A stretch of 64,000 bases of DNA from Drosophila persimilis. Lineage: Eukaryota; Arthropoda; Insecta; Diptera; Drosophilidae. The stretch is taken from contig NW_020825298.1 in the NCBI RefSeq assembly GCF_003286085.1, positions 4,588,001 to 4,652,000 on the forward strand, given 5' to 3'. Positions 51,144-61,310 of the stretch are shown in pieces (the first letter of the stretch is position 1; the number at the start of each line of letters is the position of its first letter). Made by a program: the position numbers and the translations under genes. The notes beneath the pieces were generated by a model that did not search any database, was not told the DNA's origin, and worked only from the letters and a program-made list of their open reading frames with translations.

Positions 51144-52967
51144 TTAAAATTGTATCTTAAAAGCGAAGCGTTTGTGTAGTTTTTCCCTGATCTCATCTTC
51201 CACTGTCCAGATCCGTTCCTGCTGGCTTTCGGTTGTCTTCAGACTCCTTTGCTTTCTCTTTTGGCCCTCATCTTTTTCCTTGGCTGGGAGTCCTTGCTTT
51301 GGTACCTTCTTTGCACTTGTAGGATCCACAGGCTTGAGTGGTTTTCTTCGGGCATCTTTCTGCTTCGATTGGTCCTTTCTTTGTATGAAATTCGTTAGGA
51401 AACTTTCTTTGATGGAATCGATGAACCGGACACGCTTTTTTGGTTCACCTTTCTTGAGGCCTTGGGCTGGTGGCCCAGTCGATGGTTGGCGCCGACGTTT
51501 CTCCGCGGAAGGTTGTCTTTGATAGACTATTTTAGTCGAGTGTTCGCTGCTGGAACCGCTTTCCCATCTCCGTAGAAAAGATCTTAGCTTAATGAACGGT
51601 GCCTTATCAATCGCTTCTCTTATGGGGTCCCTGGTGTGCCTGACAGGCGCCTCCACCCAGTCATCGCTCGAGGACTCCATATCGGACTCCATGTAGGGGT
51701 TTCTCCTATAGTCAGTGTCCTTTCTGTATTCAAGGTCCTGCAACTGCCTGTGGCGGAACCTGATCCTTTGGCTAATCACCTCTAACCAGTCATCGCAGGA
51801 CGTGTCCTCGGATGGCACGTACGGGTATCTCCGGGCCTCAAGGTCCTGCTTGCTATCCGTTGAGGCAATGCCGTGTCCATTATTGCTATTCGGAGGGTCC
51901 TCATCAACGGACAACAGGTGTTGCTCGTTGTATCCACCCACGGCTCGAATCATCTCCTGCTTTGTGCTGTCTGGAGGCATCAAGCTCCGGGATAACACCA
52001 CCGGCATGTGTCCGCCTTCAGCTCGTCCTTGGTTGCTCTTCTCGCACGGACTTATCGCTGGCTTGGGACTGCCTTGAGGACCAGCGGGCAGCAGCCGGGG
52101 TTTGTATTTGCCCTGGCCCACGACTTCGTAGAAGTCGGAAAGGGCCTTCATCTGTAGTTTCACGACTTGCCCGGGACTAAGCTTCTTACAAACTGGAGGA
52201 GTGTGATCTCTGGATACCTGGTAATGCTTTTCGCAGGCCTGTTGAATCTCACTCTCCGGTAGTCCAGCGCCCGGAGCGGGTCTTTGACTCATGGGCAAGG
52301 GTCCCGAGGGGCCGGAGACATTGCAACAGCACAAGGCAGGTGCGTATCCGTAGGGCATGTCATCCGAATCCAACGAACACTCAGACGAAGACCTGGGCAT
52401 TCCCAGTCTCCTTAGCCCTGCCCGTATATCATCAGACGCCGGGACCTTATGGGGCGAGCCGAAGGGGTTGGGTCCCACATTCGGATTGGTGAACACCCCC
52501 ATCGTCTTCGTGCAGAACATTATGGGACTGTGTCCGGTCTTGTCCCTGGGCCGCATCATGCGACAGGGGAGGCACAGGAAGCGCTTCATCATGATGAGCA
52601 GCAGCACGAACGTCTTCATCGCCATGGGTCGCCGCAGGTCGCCATTCTCATCGAAGATGCCGTAGTACAGGTCAAAGGTGTCGGACATGGCGAAGGGCAC
52701 CTTCAGCGTGTTCCAGCCCATGACCAGTGGCCCCAGGATCCGGCTGAACAGGTTCAGGGTGAGCTGGTAGAGGAACGTGCAGACATTCCCGGCGGACTGG
52801 TCGACGGCGTTGGCCAGCAGCCGGACGATGACACAGTTCCGGTTCCACCACTGGTGCTGCGGCGACGAGCAGGTGCAGGCCTTCATCGGCTCCAGTCGCG
52901 GACACCAGGGAATGCAGGTCGTGGGATCACCGCGCTGGGCAGCGGCCCGACAGCACGATCGAGACAT
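51144..52967 (-). CDS. nested intronless gene B: paralogue of gene A, 607 aa, unknown function
   Basis: The start is the ATG at 52967 (MSRSCC, context TAAAAATG); the frame extends 7 codons upstream only through non-ATG codons. The stop is TAA at 51146-51144. The N-terminal half is Cys-rich (C5, C6, C18, C22, C31, C33, C45, C63). The shared core is about 42-131: WNRNCVIVRLLANAVD, FLYQLTLNLFSRIL, YYGIFDENGDLRRP, and the hydrophobic segment TFVLLLIMMKRFLCL. A CCC cluster lies at 213-215. LSDFYEVV (276-283) matches LSKFY in gene A. Two internal repeats share the pattern RRxPY...S.DDWxE (379-396 and 421-439). The C-terminus is strongly basic and carries KKRVRF (510-515), a textbook RVxF docking motif for protein phosphatase 1. 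No signal peptide is visible; the 119-135 segment is too short and charged to call as a membrane span. The family and cellular role are unknown; expression in testis is inferred only from the promoter motifs and rapid divergence. Confidence 0.85.
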   Translation of the reverse strand: MSRSCCRAAAQRGDPTTCIPWCPRLEPMKACTCSSPQHQWWNRNCVIVRLLANAVDQSAGNVCTFLYQLTLNLFSRILGPLVMGWNTLKVPFAMSDTFDLYYGIFDENGDLRRPMAMKTFVLLLIMMKRFLCLPCRMMRPRDKTGHSPIMFCTKTMGVFTNPNVGPNPFGSPHKVPASDDIRAGLRRLGMPRSSSECSLDSDDMPYGYAPALCCCNVSGPSGPLPMSQRPAPGAGLPESEIQQACEKHYQVSRDHTPPVCKKLSPGQVVKLQMKALSDFYEVVGQGKYKPRLLPAGPQGSPKPAISPCEKSNQGRAEGGHMPVVLSRSLMPPDSTKQEMIRAVGGYNEQHLLSVDEDPPNSNNGHGIASTDSKQDLEARRYPYVPSEDTSCDDWLEVISQRIRFRHRQLQDLEYRKDTDYRRNPYMESDMESSSDDWVEAPVRHTRDPIREAIDKAPFIKLRSFLRRWESGSSSEHSTKIVYQRQPSAEKRRRQPSTGPPAQGLKKGEPKKRVRFIDSIKESFLTNFIQRKDQSKQKDARRKPLKPVDPTSAKKVPKQGLPAKEKDEGQKRKQRSLKTTESQQERIWTVEDEIREKLHKRFAFKIQF

Positions 52968-53008
52968 TTTTAGGCCACCAACAAACAAATTCCAAAAAAA
53001 AGATGCAA

Positions 53009-53074
53009 AATTTTGAAATTTTTGTTGAGGTTTTACTTTTGTGTGCCCTCAAATTTTGGTTTAGTCTCGACTGA
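53009..53074 (-). promoter_or_regulatory. candidate spermatocyte-type core promoter of nested gene B
   Basis: In the 160-bp spacer between the nested genes the minus strand has TCAGTC, a perfect match to the Drosophila initiator TCAKTY, with A+1 at 53072. From there an ACA lies at +29 (CACACAAAA) and CNAAATT matches lie at +15 (CAAAATT) and +58 (CAAAATT). Initiator, ACA near +26 to +30 and CNAAATT downstream are motifs reported for fly spermatocyte promoters. The leader would be 105 nt. No TATA box is visible. Confidence 0.45.
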
Positions 53075-53127
53075 GGCTCCCGACAAACTACTAGAAAGGA
53101 ATCCAAATCCAAATCGGAATTGGAATT

Positions 53128-54504
53128 CTATTTCTTGGGCTTCTTCTGTCCCAGCCTGGAATTGATAGAACTTCGTGCCTTTCTGGGAGAACTCGCCAGA
53201 CTAAAGGCACTGTGTATCGACCATCGGGCACGGCCTCTTTCCATCTCATTCTCCACGGACTCGCGCCTGTAACGTTTGATCATGTCGAATCCTACCTTGC
53301 CGTCGGCCAGGAGCCGGCCCTGGCTGGGATGGCGGCGTATCCACGTCCACTCCTTGGCCGAATCGAATGGTTCGTGGTACAGAACGGGTATCGGTTCTCC
53401 GTAGTACTTCCTGGGTAGTGGCAACGCATGGGGGGGCGTCCTGCTCTTTGGCCGCTCGCTGCTCACGGTTTTCGTGTAGAATTTCGAGAGTTCAGCGACC
53501 GCCTCGTTGCGGCGGGTCTTCTGGTCTTGTGCCGGCCCGCCGTCCTCCAGATCGAGCTGGCTCAGGGCCCGCAGGACCTTCTGGGGATCCCTTTCCAGCC
53601 GTCGCCTCTCGTTCATTTTCGCTATGAGGCGTTTCAGGTACAGGGCCTGCTCGGAGCGCAGATTGCCGAGCTGAGCGGAGTGACTGCCCATGCCGCGACG
53701 TCTGCCCTTGTCGTCTATCATCAGCTGGTACCTCGAGTCGTCGCTCAGGTCTTGCGAGTAAAACGACACAGCATCCCCGTCCTTGCCGGGCACTCTGTAA
53801 TGCGGGGATATCTCCAGGGATCCGCGTATTTCCGCGTATCCCTTGGATTCTTCCGATTTTTCGTCGTCTTCCTTTCGTTTAAGCTGTCCTGGGGATTTCT
53901 TTCCCTTTTGTTTGCTTTGCATAGGCCTGGAGGGTCCACTTAATTCTGTGACTCCCCATCTGGAACATCTTGTTTCGATCATGGATCGGTGGCGCATAAC
54001 GGGTGCTCGTTCTTCTTCTCTGAGGCTGGAATCGAAGGGCAGTGAAACACATCCTGGAGTTTGGCCCTTGAGGAAGTTCTGCAACAGTTTCAGGAGCTGG
54101 AACAAACTCCTAGGATGGGTGGGATCCCTCAGATTCCCCTGGTCATCGAAGATGCCCATGTATCGTTCACAGACGTACGGATGACAGTACGGCACGTGGC
54201 AGGCACTGTAGCCACATCGCCTGGGATGGAGCAGCCGATTGTAGTTTTGAAGTGTCAGATCGAATAGGAAGCCGGCAACTTTCTCGGGGCATCCTTCAAG
54301 CAGCTTCGCCAGCTGCCGCACAGCCAGATCGTTGCGATGGCTCCAGTAGTGCCACCGGCACTCATCGGCGGACCGTTCCAATCCCCGCCGCTGGAGCTCG
54401 TCGCAGGTCGCCGGATCGGGCGGGGGGCATCTCTTTCGCGGCCATTCCATGCACGGTGGGAGCTTTTCATCGCTGTGCTTGAGTCGGCGATGGCTGCGGC
54501 ACAT
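53128..54504 (-). CDS. nested intronless gene A: basic Cys-containing protein, 458 aa, unknown function
   Basis: I do not recognise this protein. The chosen start is the ATG at 54504 (MCRSHRRLKH) because it aligns with the MSRSC start of the downstream paralogue. The frame is open further upstream; an in-frame ATG at 54597 would add 31 residues with a hydrophobic stretch (ISFALNFASAI), but the paralogue has no counterpart. Cysteines are concentrated in residues 2-152. The core shared with the paralogue is about 54-145: WSHRNDLAVRQLAKLLEG, then FLFDLTLQNYNRLL, then YMGIFDDQGNLRDP, then a Leu-rich segment. Residues 195-225 are Lys/Glu-rich and probably disordered. Residues 290-345 are helical and charged and end in LSKFY, also seen in the paralogue (LSDFY). 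The C-terminus is basic, with RRES at 413-416 and a KKPKK end. It lies in the upstream intron of the FNDC3-like gene on the same strand, and its stop (TAG, 53130-53128) is 160 bp from the next start. Confidence 0.8.
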   Translation of the reverse strand: MCRSHRRLKHSDEKLPPCMEWPRKRCPPPDPATCDELQRRGLERSADECRWHYWSHRNDLAVRQLAKLLEGCPEKVAGFLFDLTLQNYNRLLHPRRCGYSACHVPYCHPYVCERYMGIFDDQGNLRDPTHPRSLFQLLKLLQNFLKGQTPGCVSLPFDSSLREEERAPVMRHRSMIETRCSRWGVTELSGPSRPMQSKQKGKKSPGQLKRKEDDEKSEESKGYAEIRGSLEISPHYRVPGKDGDAVSFYSQDLSDDSRYQLMIDDKGRRRGMGSHSAQLGNLRSEQALYLKRLIAKMNERRRLERDPQKVLRALSQLDLEDGGPAQDQKTRRNEAVAELSKFYTKTVSSERPKSRTPPHALPLPRKYYGEPIPVLYHEPFDSAKEWTWIRRHPSQGRLLADGKVGFDMIKRYRRESVENEMERGRARWSIHSAFSLASSPRKARSSINSRLGQKKPKK

Positions 54505-57500
54505 CCTCTCGCCGGATACATGTAAATTTTTATATTTTTCCCAAATACATTCTATCGCTGAAGCGAAATTCAAAGCAAAGCTGATCTGAAGATACATTGC
54601 AAACCCACAGATTAAGCCAATTCCCCACAAAAAGAGGCCTTTTCGGGCCTTCCACCGCCTGACACCAAAATTAAATAATAGTTTTTACTTTTCTCTCTTT
54701 CCCAGCGAAACGAAACGTGTTTGCCACGTAAAACTATATTTTGATTATGTTAATTTTCTCGTTCTTTCATCTGTTTGGCCCTTTTTTGGAGGGCACGCCC
54801 TGAAAGCCGAAGAAACGACAAAGATAAAGCGAAAAGAATGATGATTGAGAGGCGTGTGTGTGTGAAGAGAGTCAATAGCCGCTCTGCCAACCGAAGATCT
54901 GCTGGGACTTTGGTTGGAGAGGAGGGGCAGGGGGCGTGGGGGTTCACTGACCTCAGACACTGGTTCGGACAACAGTTGGCCAAAATAAAAGAGCTCCCAG
55001 CCGGAAATGATCAACAGTTATGCTGCACTGCAAGGAATGTGTCTGTATCTGTATCTGAGCAAAATATTCTCAAAGCTCGTCTCAAACAGACCGTAAAATG
55101 TATAATTACAAAATTGCATGTTCTTTGTTACTGTTATCATGGGCAAAAACAATCAACTAGATGGCTCTCGGAATCTCAGCTCAGATAAAAGCTCACACGA
55201 AAGGCCCCAACAACAACAACAACAATAAAAAATGTTAGCCATTGGGGATTGTTTGGGCCAATTGAGTTAAATTTATGGGGCTGGCCTGCGCCCAGAGCGG
55301 GGATTTCGTTTTGGTTGTGGGAGTCCCCCCTGGGAACCCTTCAAGGGCTGAAATGGGCCAAGTTTGATTGGGTTTCAATTAACAAATCGGCAAGTGATAT
55401 TAACACTAGGCCTCCACTCCCCACTCTCCACTCCCCACTCCGCTGTTAAATGAATGTTCAAAGTTTAGACGTTTTCTCAGAACTGACAGCAAATAATTCC
55501 CAGAAAAAAAACCCCCCATTAGACAGCAGAGGCTTAACGTTTTTGGATTGGTGGGGAATATATGTATTTTTCTGGAAGAAATACTTACAAAGATGGAAAA
55601 AATTGCAGTTAAAGTCTTAATTGTAATCCGTCTCTGCAAATTGTATTTTAACTGTATTTATTTAGCACTTGAATAGTTGACAAAATTTGCTTGTATTTAA
55701 AATTTTAGAAACTTTTCTTTTTTTATATAACAATTTATCTAATTTAGAAAGTTTTTTGTTTTTATTTTGATTTAGCAAAAATCTTTAGACCTTTTTAAGG
55801 CGTTTTTTTTTTATTGCACAAAATTGTGTATTTTTATTGCAGCAATTGTTTGTTTAAATGCTTATTAAGTTTATAATATATTTTTTGTTTTTTTTTGAAG
55901 AATATAAAAGTTAATTGGTTTTTGATTTTTGTATTTATTTTTTTATAAGCAAAACAATGAACACAGCGTCACAAAAAACTTTTCGTTGATTTTTTTTTTG
56001 TAGTGGATTTTTTGTTTGTTTTTAATTGCACTTGGATCAAGGGTTAAACGAGTTTTAGTTGGAATGTTTTTTAGTGTTCGACTTGGTATTGCACTGAAGC
56101 CCACAGACTGAAAAATAAACGATAGATATAAGATACGCCAAGGCTTGATCCGCACCCAAATTGAGGTAAATCTCTATTGTTTATAATTTATTTTTTTGGC
56201 AGCAAGTATGTGCTGTGAGTGTTTGTGTATCTTCTCTTTGTGCTACTGTATCTATTGATAGAAAGCTTCATTTATGCACGGCTGGCTGTCGACTCTATAA
56301 ATTCTGGAAAACTTATGCCTCCGCCTCCCACCAAGCGCAGCGGCCCTTCTTCTTTATCTGCGGCAAAACTTTTGCTTCAAGTGAACCAAATACATACATA
56401 TATATGTGCCTCGTGGGGTCGGAAAAATTTCCATGTTAATTAGCCGACAGTTGAGGAGAGTTGAATGCTTTTTCGGGGCACTGTTTAATCAAAGTTTCTG
56501 CGGCCTTGGCACAAAGTTTTCTTAGCCTGCTTAAAGTATCTACCAGATAAATCGTAAAATATGTTGCCCCACGCCGGTTAAAGTTTTACGCTTCGGATAA
56601 ATAAATATTGGGCCTGTGATTAGGTGAGGTCAGTGCAGGCAAAGGGCAATTCAAGTTGAAGTTTATGGCCATTTATTGGTGGGTTATTGCAGATAAGTCT
56701 TCGTAATTGATGGGTTTTTGGTGGGAGCAAAGTTCAAGTTGGGTTAACAATTTAGATAATGGAATTGAATTACAAACATTCGTTTTCGAATCTAAGTCTA
56801 ACCTCAAACTAAGTTCTTTTCCAGTAAAGGCCATAAAAATCTCTCCTCAATTTCCCCTTCTATTTATTTACCTACAAAATTTTATCTATTTACCAAACAT
56901 GGTTTATGCTTGTTTTATTTTCAATTTTTGTTTTGTGGTATGCTTAAAAAATATATTTGATATTTTAGGATTTTTATATAACCTCAATTTGGGCAGGGAT
57001 AAAAATTCAAAAAAAAAAAAAACTGGCGACCCTTTTTGGGGGGTGCTTAAACATTTATTTGATTTGTATTTTATTTATTGTTCGGGTTTTTCCCATGATT
57101 TTTTGCTCTGTTTATATTTTGTCACTGCTCTTCTTTAATGTTTTTCTTCCAGTCTTCTTCTTGGGTTCGTTCTCGATGCTCTCTCACTCCCACACACACA
57201 GTTAGACAGAGACAATGCACAGTGAAATTCCGCTACACCGGAAATTACAATTGAAAAATGTTTATGGTGGATGGCTGGCCTGTTTCTGTTGTTGTTGTTG
57301 TTGCTGCCATTCTGTGTCTGTGTGGTGTTTTTTTTTTGTCACACGAAAATTGTTGTTATTATTTATGATTATTACGATTATTATTATTATGTAGTAGTAT
57401 CTTTTTTTGTGATGCGAATTCCAGCACAAAAGAACAGGATGTCAGCCGAAAATAACAATACTCGTAAACAGTTATTATTCGAAATTTCGGTTTCGGTTTA

Positions 57501-57715
57501 TATTTTCAAAGATATATTTTCGCATTCAAGTGGATTTTATAGCTCTCTCTCTCTCTCCCTCTCGCAGTGGATTAAAGCCAGTTTTTGTGTTCTACTTGAT
57601 TTTACTGATGTATTTTTTATTGTTATTTTTATTTTAATTTAGCTTTTGTGGCATTTAATTTTATATTAGATTGAATTCTAGTTGTTGTTTTTTTTGCACT
57701 TTTTCCAACACTCAC
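54505..57715 (-). other. upstream intron between the nested genes and the putative first exon
   Basis: The 5' flank of nested gene A is here; I could not identify a clear initiator for it. The interval 55.6-56.1 kb is extremely T-rich on the plus strand (A-rich in the transcript), and 57.26-57.71 kb is T/TTA-rich. No exon is supported. Confidence 0.5.
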
Positions 57716-58132
57716 TTTTAATTGTTTAAACTTTTGGATATTCTCTCTATCTCGCTCGCTCGCTAGCTCTCTCTCTCTCTCTGGAACAACTGTTGTTGTT
57801 TTTTGTGGCAGTGTGGCAGATTTGTTTAAGGAAGAAAGAAGAAAACACACGACGCGCTGGCTTGCCCTGCCTGCCCACCTCTCTGCACTCTCTCTGCGAT
57901 ACTGTTATTCTGCTAACAACTGCGCTGCTGTCAAACCGTACAGTTTGAGAGTAAAATTCGGACTAGTCGGTCTCCGGCCGAGCCGCAGGTCTCAGAGTCG
58001 CAGTCGCACTCGCAGTCGAAGCGGCGGAAGCGACCCGAACAAACACGAACGACGCTGAGAGAGAGAGAGAGAGAGCAGCAGCTGGAACGGCGCACTGGAA
58101 GGGAGAAGGCCGCCGCAACGCTAGGGGCCCCG
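57716..58132 (-). promoter_or_regulatory. probable alternative promoter and 5'UTR first exon of the FNDC3-like gene
   Basis: The minus strand ends with ATTAAAA followed by the donor GTGAGTG (57715). The whole 417 nt from 58132 to 57716 has no ATG on the minus strand, where about six are expected by chance; this is a hallmark of an untranslated leader. The upstream half is GC-rich and locally CpG-rich, unlike the AT-rich flanks. GAGA tracts lie at 57766-57782 and 58057-58075, with more at 57543-57562, 59594-59614 and 59660-59678, as at GAGA-factor promoters. I found no convincing TATA box or Inr/DPE pair, so the start site is unknown; about 58.05 kb is a guess. The leader would splice to 38795 across 18.9 kb, bridging the two nested genes. 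Confidence 0.5.
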
Positions 58133-59108
58133 CATATGTCGTGTCGCACACACACACACACACTCTCGCCCAAAAACCGGCATTCGTTCGTTGCATTTTA
58201 TGTGGGAGAAAGAGAGCGCGCGGCAAAGAGAAAATGTAACTGCTTAAGAGAGACCTGCAGCAGGGCCCGCTCTTTGCTCGGGCAAATACAATTGGTAACT
58301 TTTGGGGCCAACATCCATCCTTGGTATTTGAGTTTTGAATTCTGTGTGAATTCCCATTTTCGGCACTTTTCGCCGGGGCGGCGCTTTGCCAATTATAATT
58401 GAGTGCATTTTGGTAGCATTCCGTTCCGTTCCGTTCCGTTCTATTGTTGTTTCTGGGCAAATCACGATTCCCCCATGTAATTGGATATTCAAATCAGTGG
58501 CAACGAATTTACATGCATGGGCTTTTGTTTGGGCAGAGATTATCGGGGTTTAAAGGTTTAACGGGAAGAATTATAAAATGTAACCTTTGATTGGCATGAC
58601 ACATCTTCCGGCATCGAACCCAGTTCCCCGGACATCCCAGTCGGGGCCGCAGCATAATTGCTTTCGTATTTTTAGAGCCGCGCCCCATGATAACCCCCCC
58701 AGAAACCCAGACCCGAAAATCTATGAAAATACAAATGAGAGCATTGTCTTTATCAATTATGATTCGGCGGCTCAAAGAGATAACATTTTGAACTCTGACA
58801 CAAGTCCGTTTTCTTGCGGAAGATCCATGCCAAAAAATGAAAAGTAATCCGAGAGCACCATCAGCACCGCCCCCTCTGGGCCCCCACCCCTCCCGAAGGC
58901 ATAGTCTACGTCTCTCGACCGACAATAAGTCAGCGAGACAAGTCAAGTCCGTATCAGTTTTCCCCCCACACGAAACGAAGGAGGAAAAAATAAATTGAAA
59001 ACTTTTTGAAAAAAAAAACCCACAAAGAAATAGTAGAAGAGGCGGCAAGAAGCACAAGTAATAATAATGTGTGGCCTTTGAAATGCGAAACGTTTTATGG
59101 GTATTTTT

Positions 59109-59142
59109 TATACCCGGTAGTGCCAGGGTACAACGGGGTATA
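59109..59142. repeat. TATACCC...GGGTATA palindromic relic
   Basis: TATACCCGGTAGTGCC and GGGGTATATTG form a short inverted repeat of the dispersed kind common in Drosophila non-coding DNA. Related copies are listed at 30915, 61275 and 13529. Confidence 0.5.
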
Positions 59143-61274
59143 TTGGGCTTGGGGAAGAAGGAGGCGTGAGCCCTAAACCTATCCTAAAACCAGGCCATTA
59201 AGAGAGGGTATCGCCAGAGTTGGCTTATGCCCTTACCAGGTCTTTACTTGTTTCGTGCAATCTTCTTTTATTTTGAGTGAGTAAAACACAAAAGACATAA
59301 GCTAAAATGCAAACTAAGTAAAATTGTGTTAGGTCGCATCATCATCGCCATCTGCATGGGGATGATGATGATGTTGCTTGGGAGTCGCTCGGGGGCACTG
59401 CCAGAATGGGTGGAATGGGAGGGTGGCAACACTCTAATAAAATTTACGACAATGCGAATGGCAACGGCAACGGCAGCGGGCAGAGAGTGAGACTTTAGAC
59501 TGGTCCGGAGTCCGGACCAAGACCGAGAGTCAGTCGTAAGCCCTGCAGTCAACTAACCAAAACTATCAAAAGACGGCCCAAAAACGTACATACCTCTCTC
59601 TCTCTCTCTCACTCTCAGTTGCAGTGTCTCTGTCGGTCGCCGTCTCTTTCTGGCACTGCTTCTCTCTCTCTCTCTCTGTGGGTCCGTGTCCCCTCTCCAT
59701 ATCTGTGGCATGCTCTTTGTCTGGTTTTGGTGTGGGAAAGAATGCAGTGAAGGGAATTTCCAAGTCAAGACTTGGCAAGCCATGGCCGTAATGTGTAATG
59801 TATCTCTTGGATACATTTTTAAATTGTATGCCATACGCTGTTTTGGAACGTTGACAATGTATCTGTATCTGTGTGCCTCAGCCAAAAGGCCAACAACATT
59901 TGCATTGGCCATTGCCAATTAATCAACACAAAAAGAAAAAAAAAACAACAACAAAAACCGAAACAGAAACCTGCAATTGATTTCAATATTTCATCAGCAG
60001 TGTATCCTACACCGAACGAAAAAAGAGTATCTGTATCTGTGGCTGTTTCTGTGCATTTTATCGTTGCGTAAATCAATATATAGTATTTCTTTTCCTTTTT
60101 TTTTGGGGATACTACGCCCGCGTCCAATTGCATTTCGAGTGCCAGACCAAATGGCCCAAAAAATGTATCTGAGCAGCGGCTATATAGATGTATCTTTGTC
60201 TGCTACCACGAGTGTATGTGTGTGTGTGTGTGTGTGTTTACCTTTCCCTTGTTGCATGCCTCTTGTTGCACTTTTCGATACGTTTTCGTATCGTTTCCCT
60301 TTTTGTCTTTCGTTCGCCGACGCGTCGCTCGCCGGCTATAGATATGTGGGCTAGGTCAGTTCAAAGTTCACGTGTTTCCCCTCTATTGATTGAATCGCCT
60401 TCGGAATTTTTCGGTCATTTTTGGTTCAGCGCCAAAGCAACCTGTTCTCCAGCCAGCCCACAGATACAGATACAGATACAAGGAGAGAGATTTAGCTTAG
60501 CTTAGATTTAGCTCTTCTTTGTTGCATTCGAAATGAATTAATCGCTGATGAATATTGCAAATGTTATTCATTGGAAATTCAAGTTTCGATTGAGCTATGC
60601 AAATGAGAAAAATGCTATTTTAGATGCAAATTTAGTGCGGATCGAAATGTAATGCTCTGATGAAAGGGGGGTATCGTCTAGGCATACAAAAGTCCCCTCT
60701 TTAAAGAGTTTAAGAACAAGTATTCCTCCTTCTGGGTTTCGTAATTTCAGAGCTCGAAATTTCCATTTAATTTCCATAAAATATATTGACATCCCACCCA
60801 CGCCCCCGCCCGCGCCCCAAAAAAGATGAAGGAGCAGACTTAATAAAAATGTTATGTAAATGGTAAATAAAACCACCCCCCCTCCCCACCCCATTGCCAC
60901 CCACAAATTCAGGTCAGGCCGACAACAGATGGCGCTGCATGATGTACATGTATATATTTTCGCACAAGGCATACGCATAATTTCAATTGCATCAAATGTT
61001 ATTTTTAACCAACACAATTTTGTAAAGCCACAAGGAAGGAGCCACAGAGAAGTGGCTACGGATGGAGCAGGGAGCTGGAGCGGGGAGAAGGGAGTGGGTG
61101 GGGGTGGGCAATAAATTTCAAATGCACAAAAAAGAACCTACAACCCAAGAAGCAAGAAAAACTAAGCAGAAAGGAGCAATGGGCAAATGGTCTTAGTCTT
61201 GGTCTTGGTCTTGGTCTTGGTATTGGGTTCTGTGGCAGAGCTCATCTTACAGCTGCTGTGGAAGTTGCTCTGCT

Positions 61275-61310
61275 GATACCCTGTAGCAGGTAGAGCACAA
61301 AGGTATATTC
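61275..61310. repeat. GATACCC...GGTATATT relic
   Basis: GATACCCTGTAGCAGG and AAAGGTATATTC share spacing and sequence with the 30915 and 59109 copies. Confidence 0.45.

Noticed and set aside
54505-54630. N-terminal extension of nested gene A with a hydrophobic, signal-peptide-like stretch
   Set aside because: The furthest frame start is a non-ATG codon, and the paralogue aligns from MCRS/MSRS. An ATG at 54597 remains possible but is less likely.
57543-57570. Strong-looking plus-strand acceptor CTCTCTCCCTCTCGCAG
   Set aside because: No plus-strand exon or donor can be paired with it; the CT repeat alone explains it.
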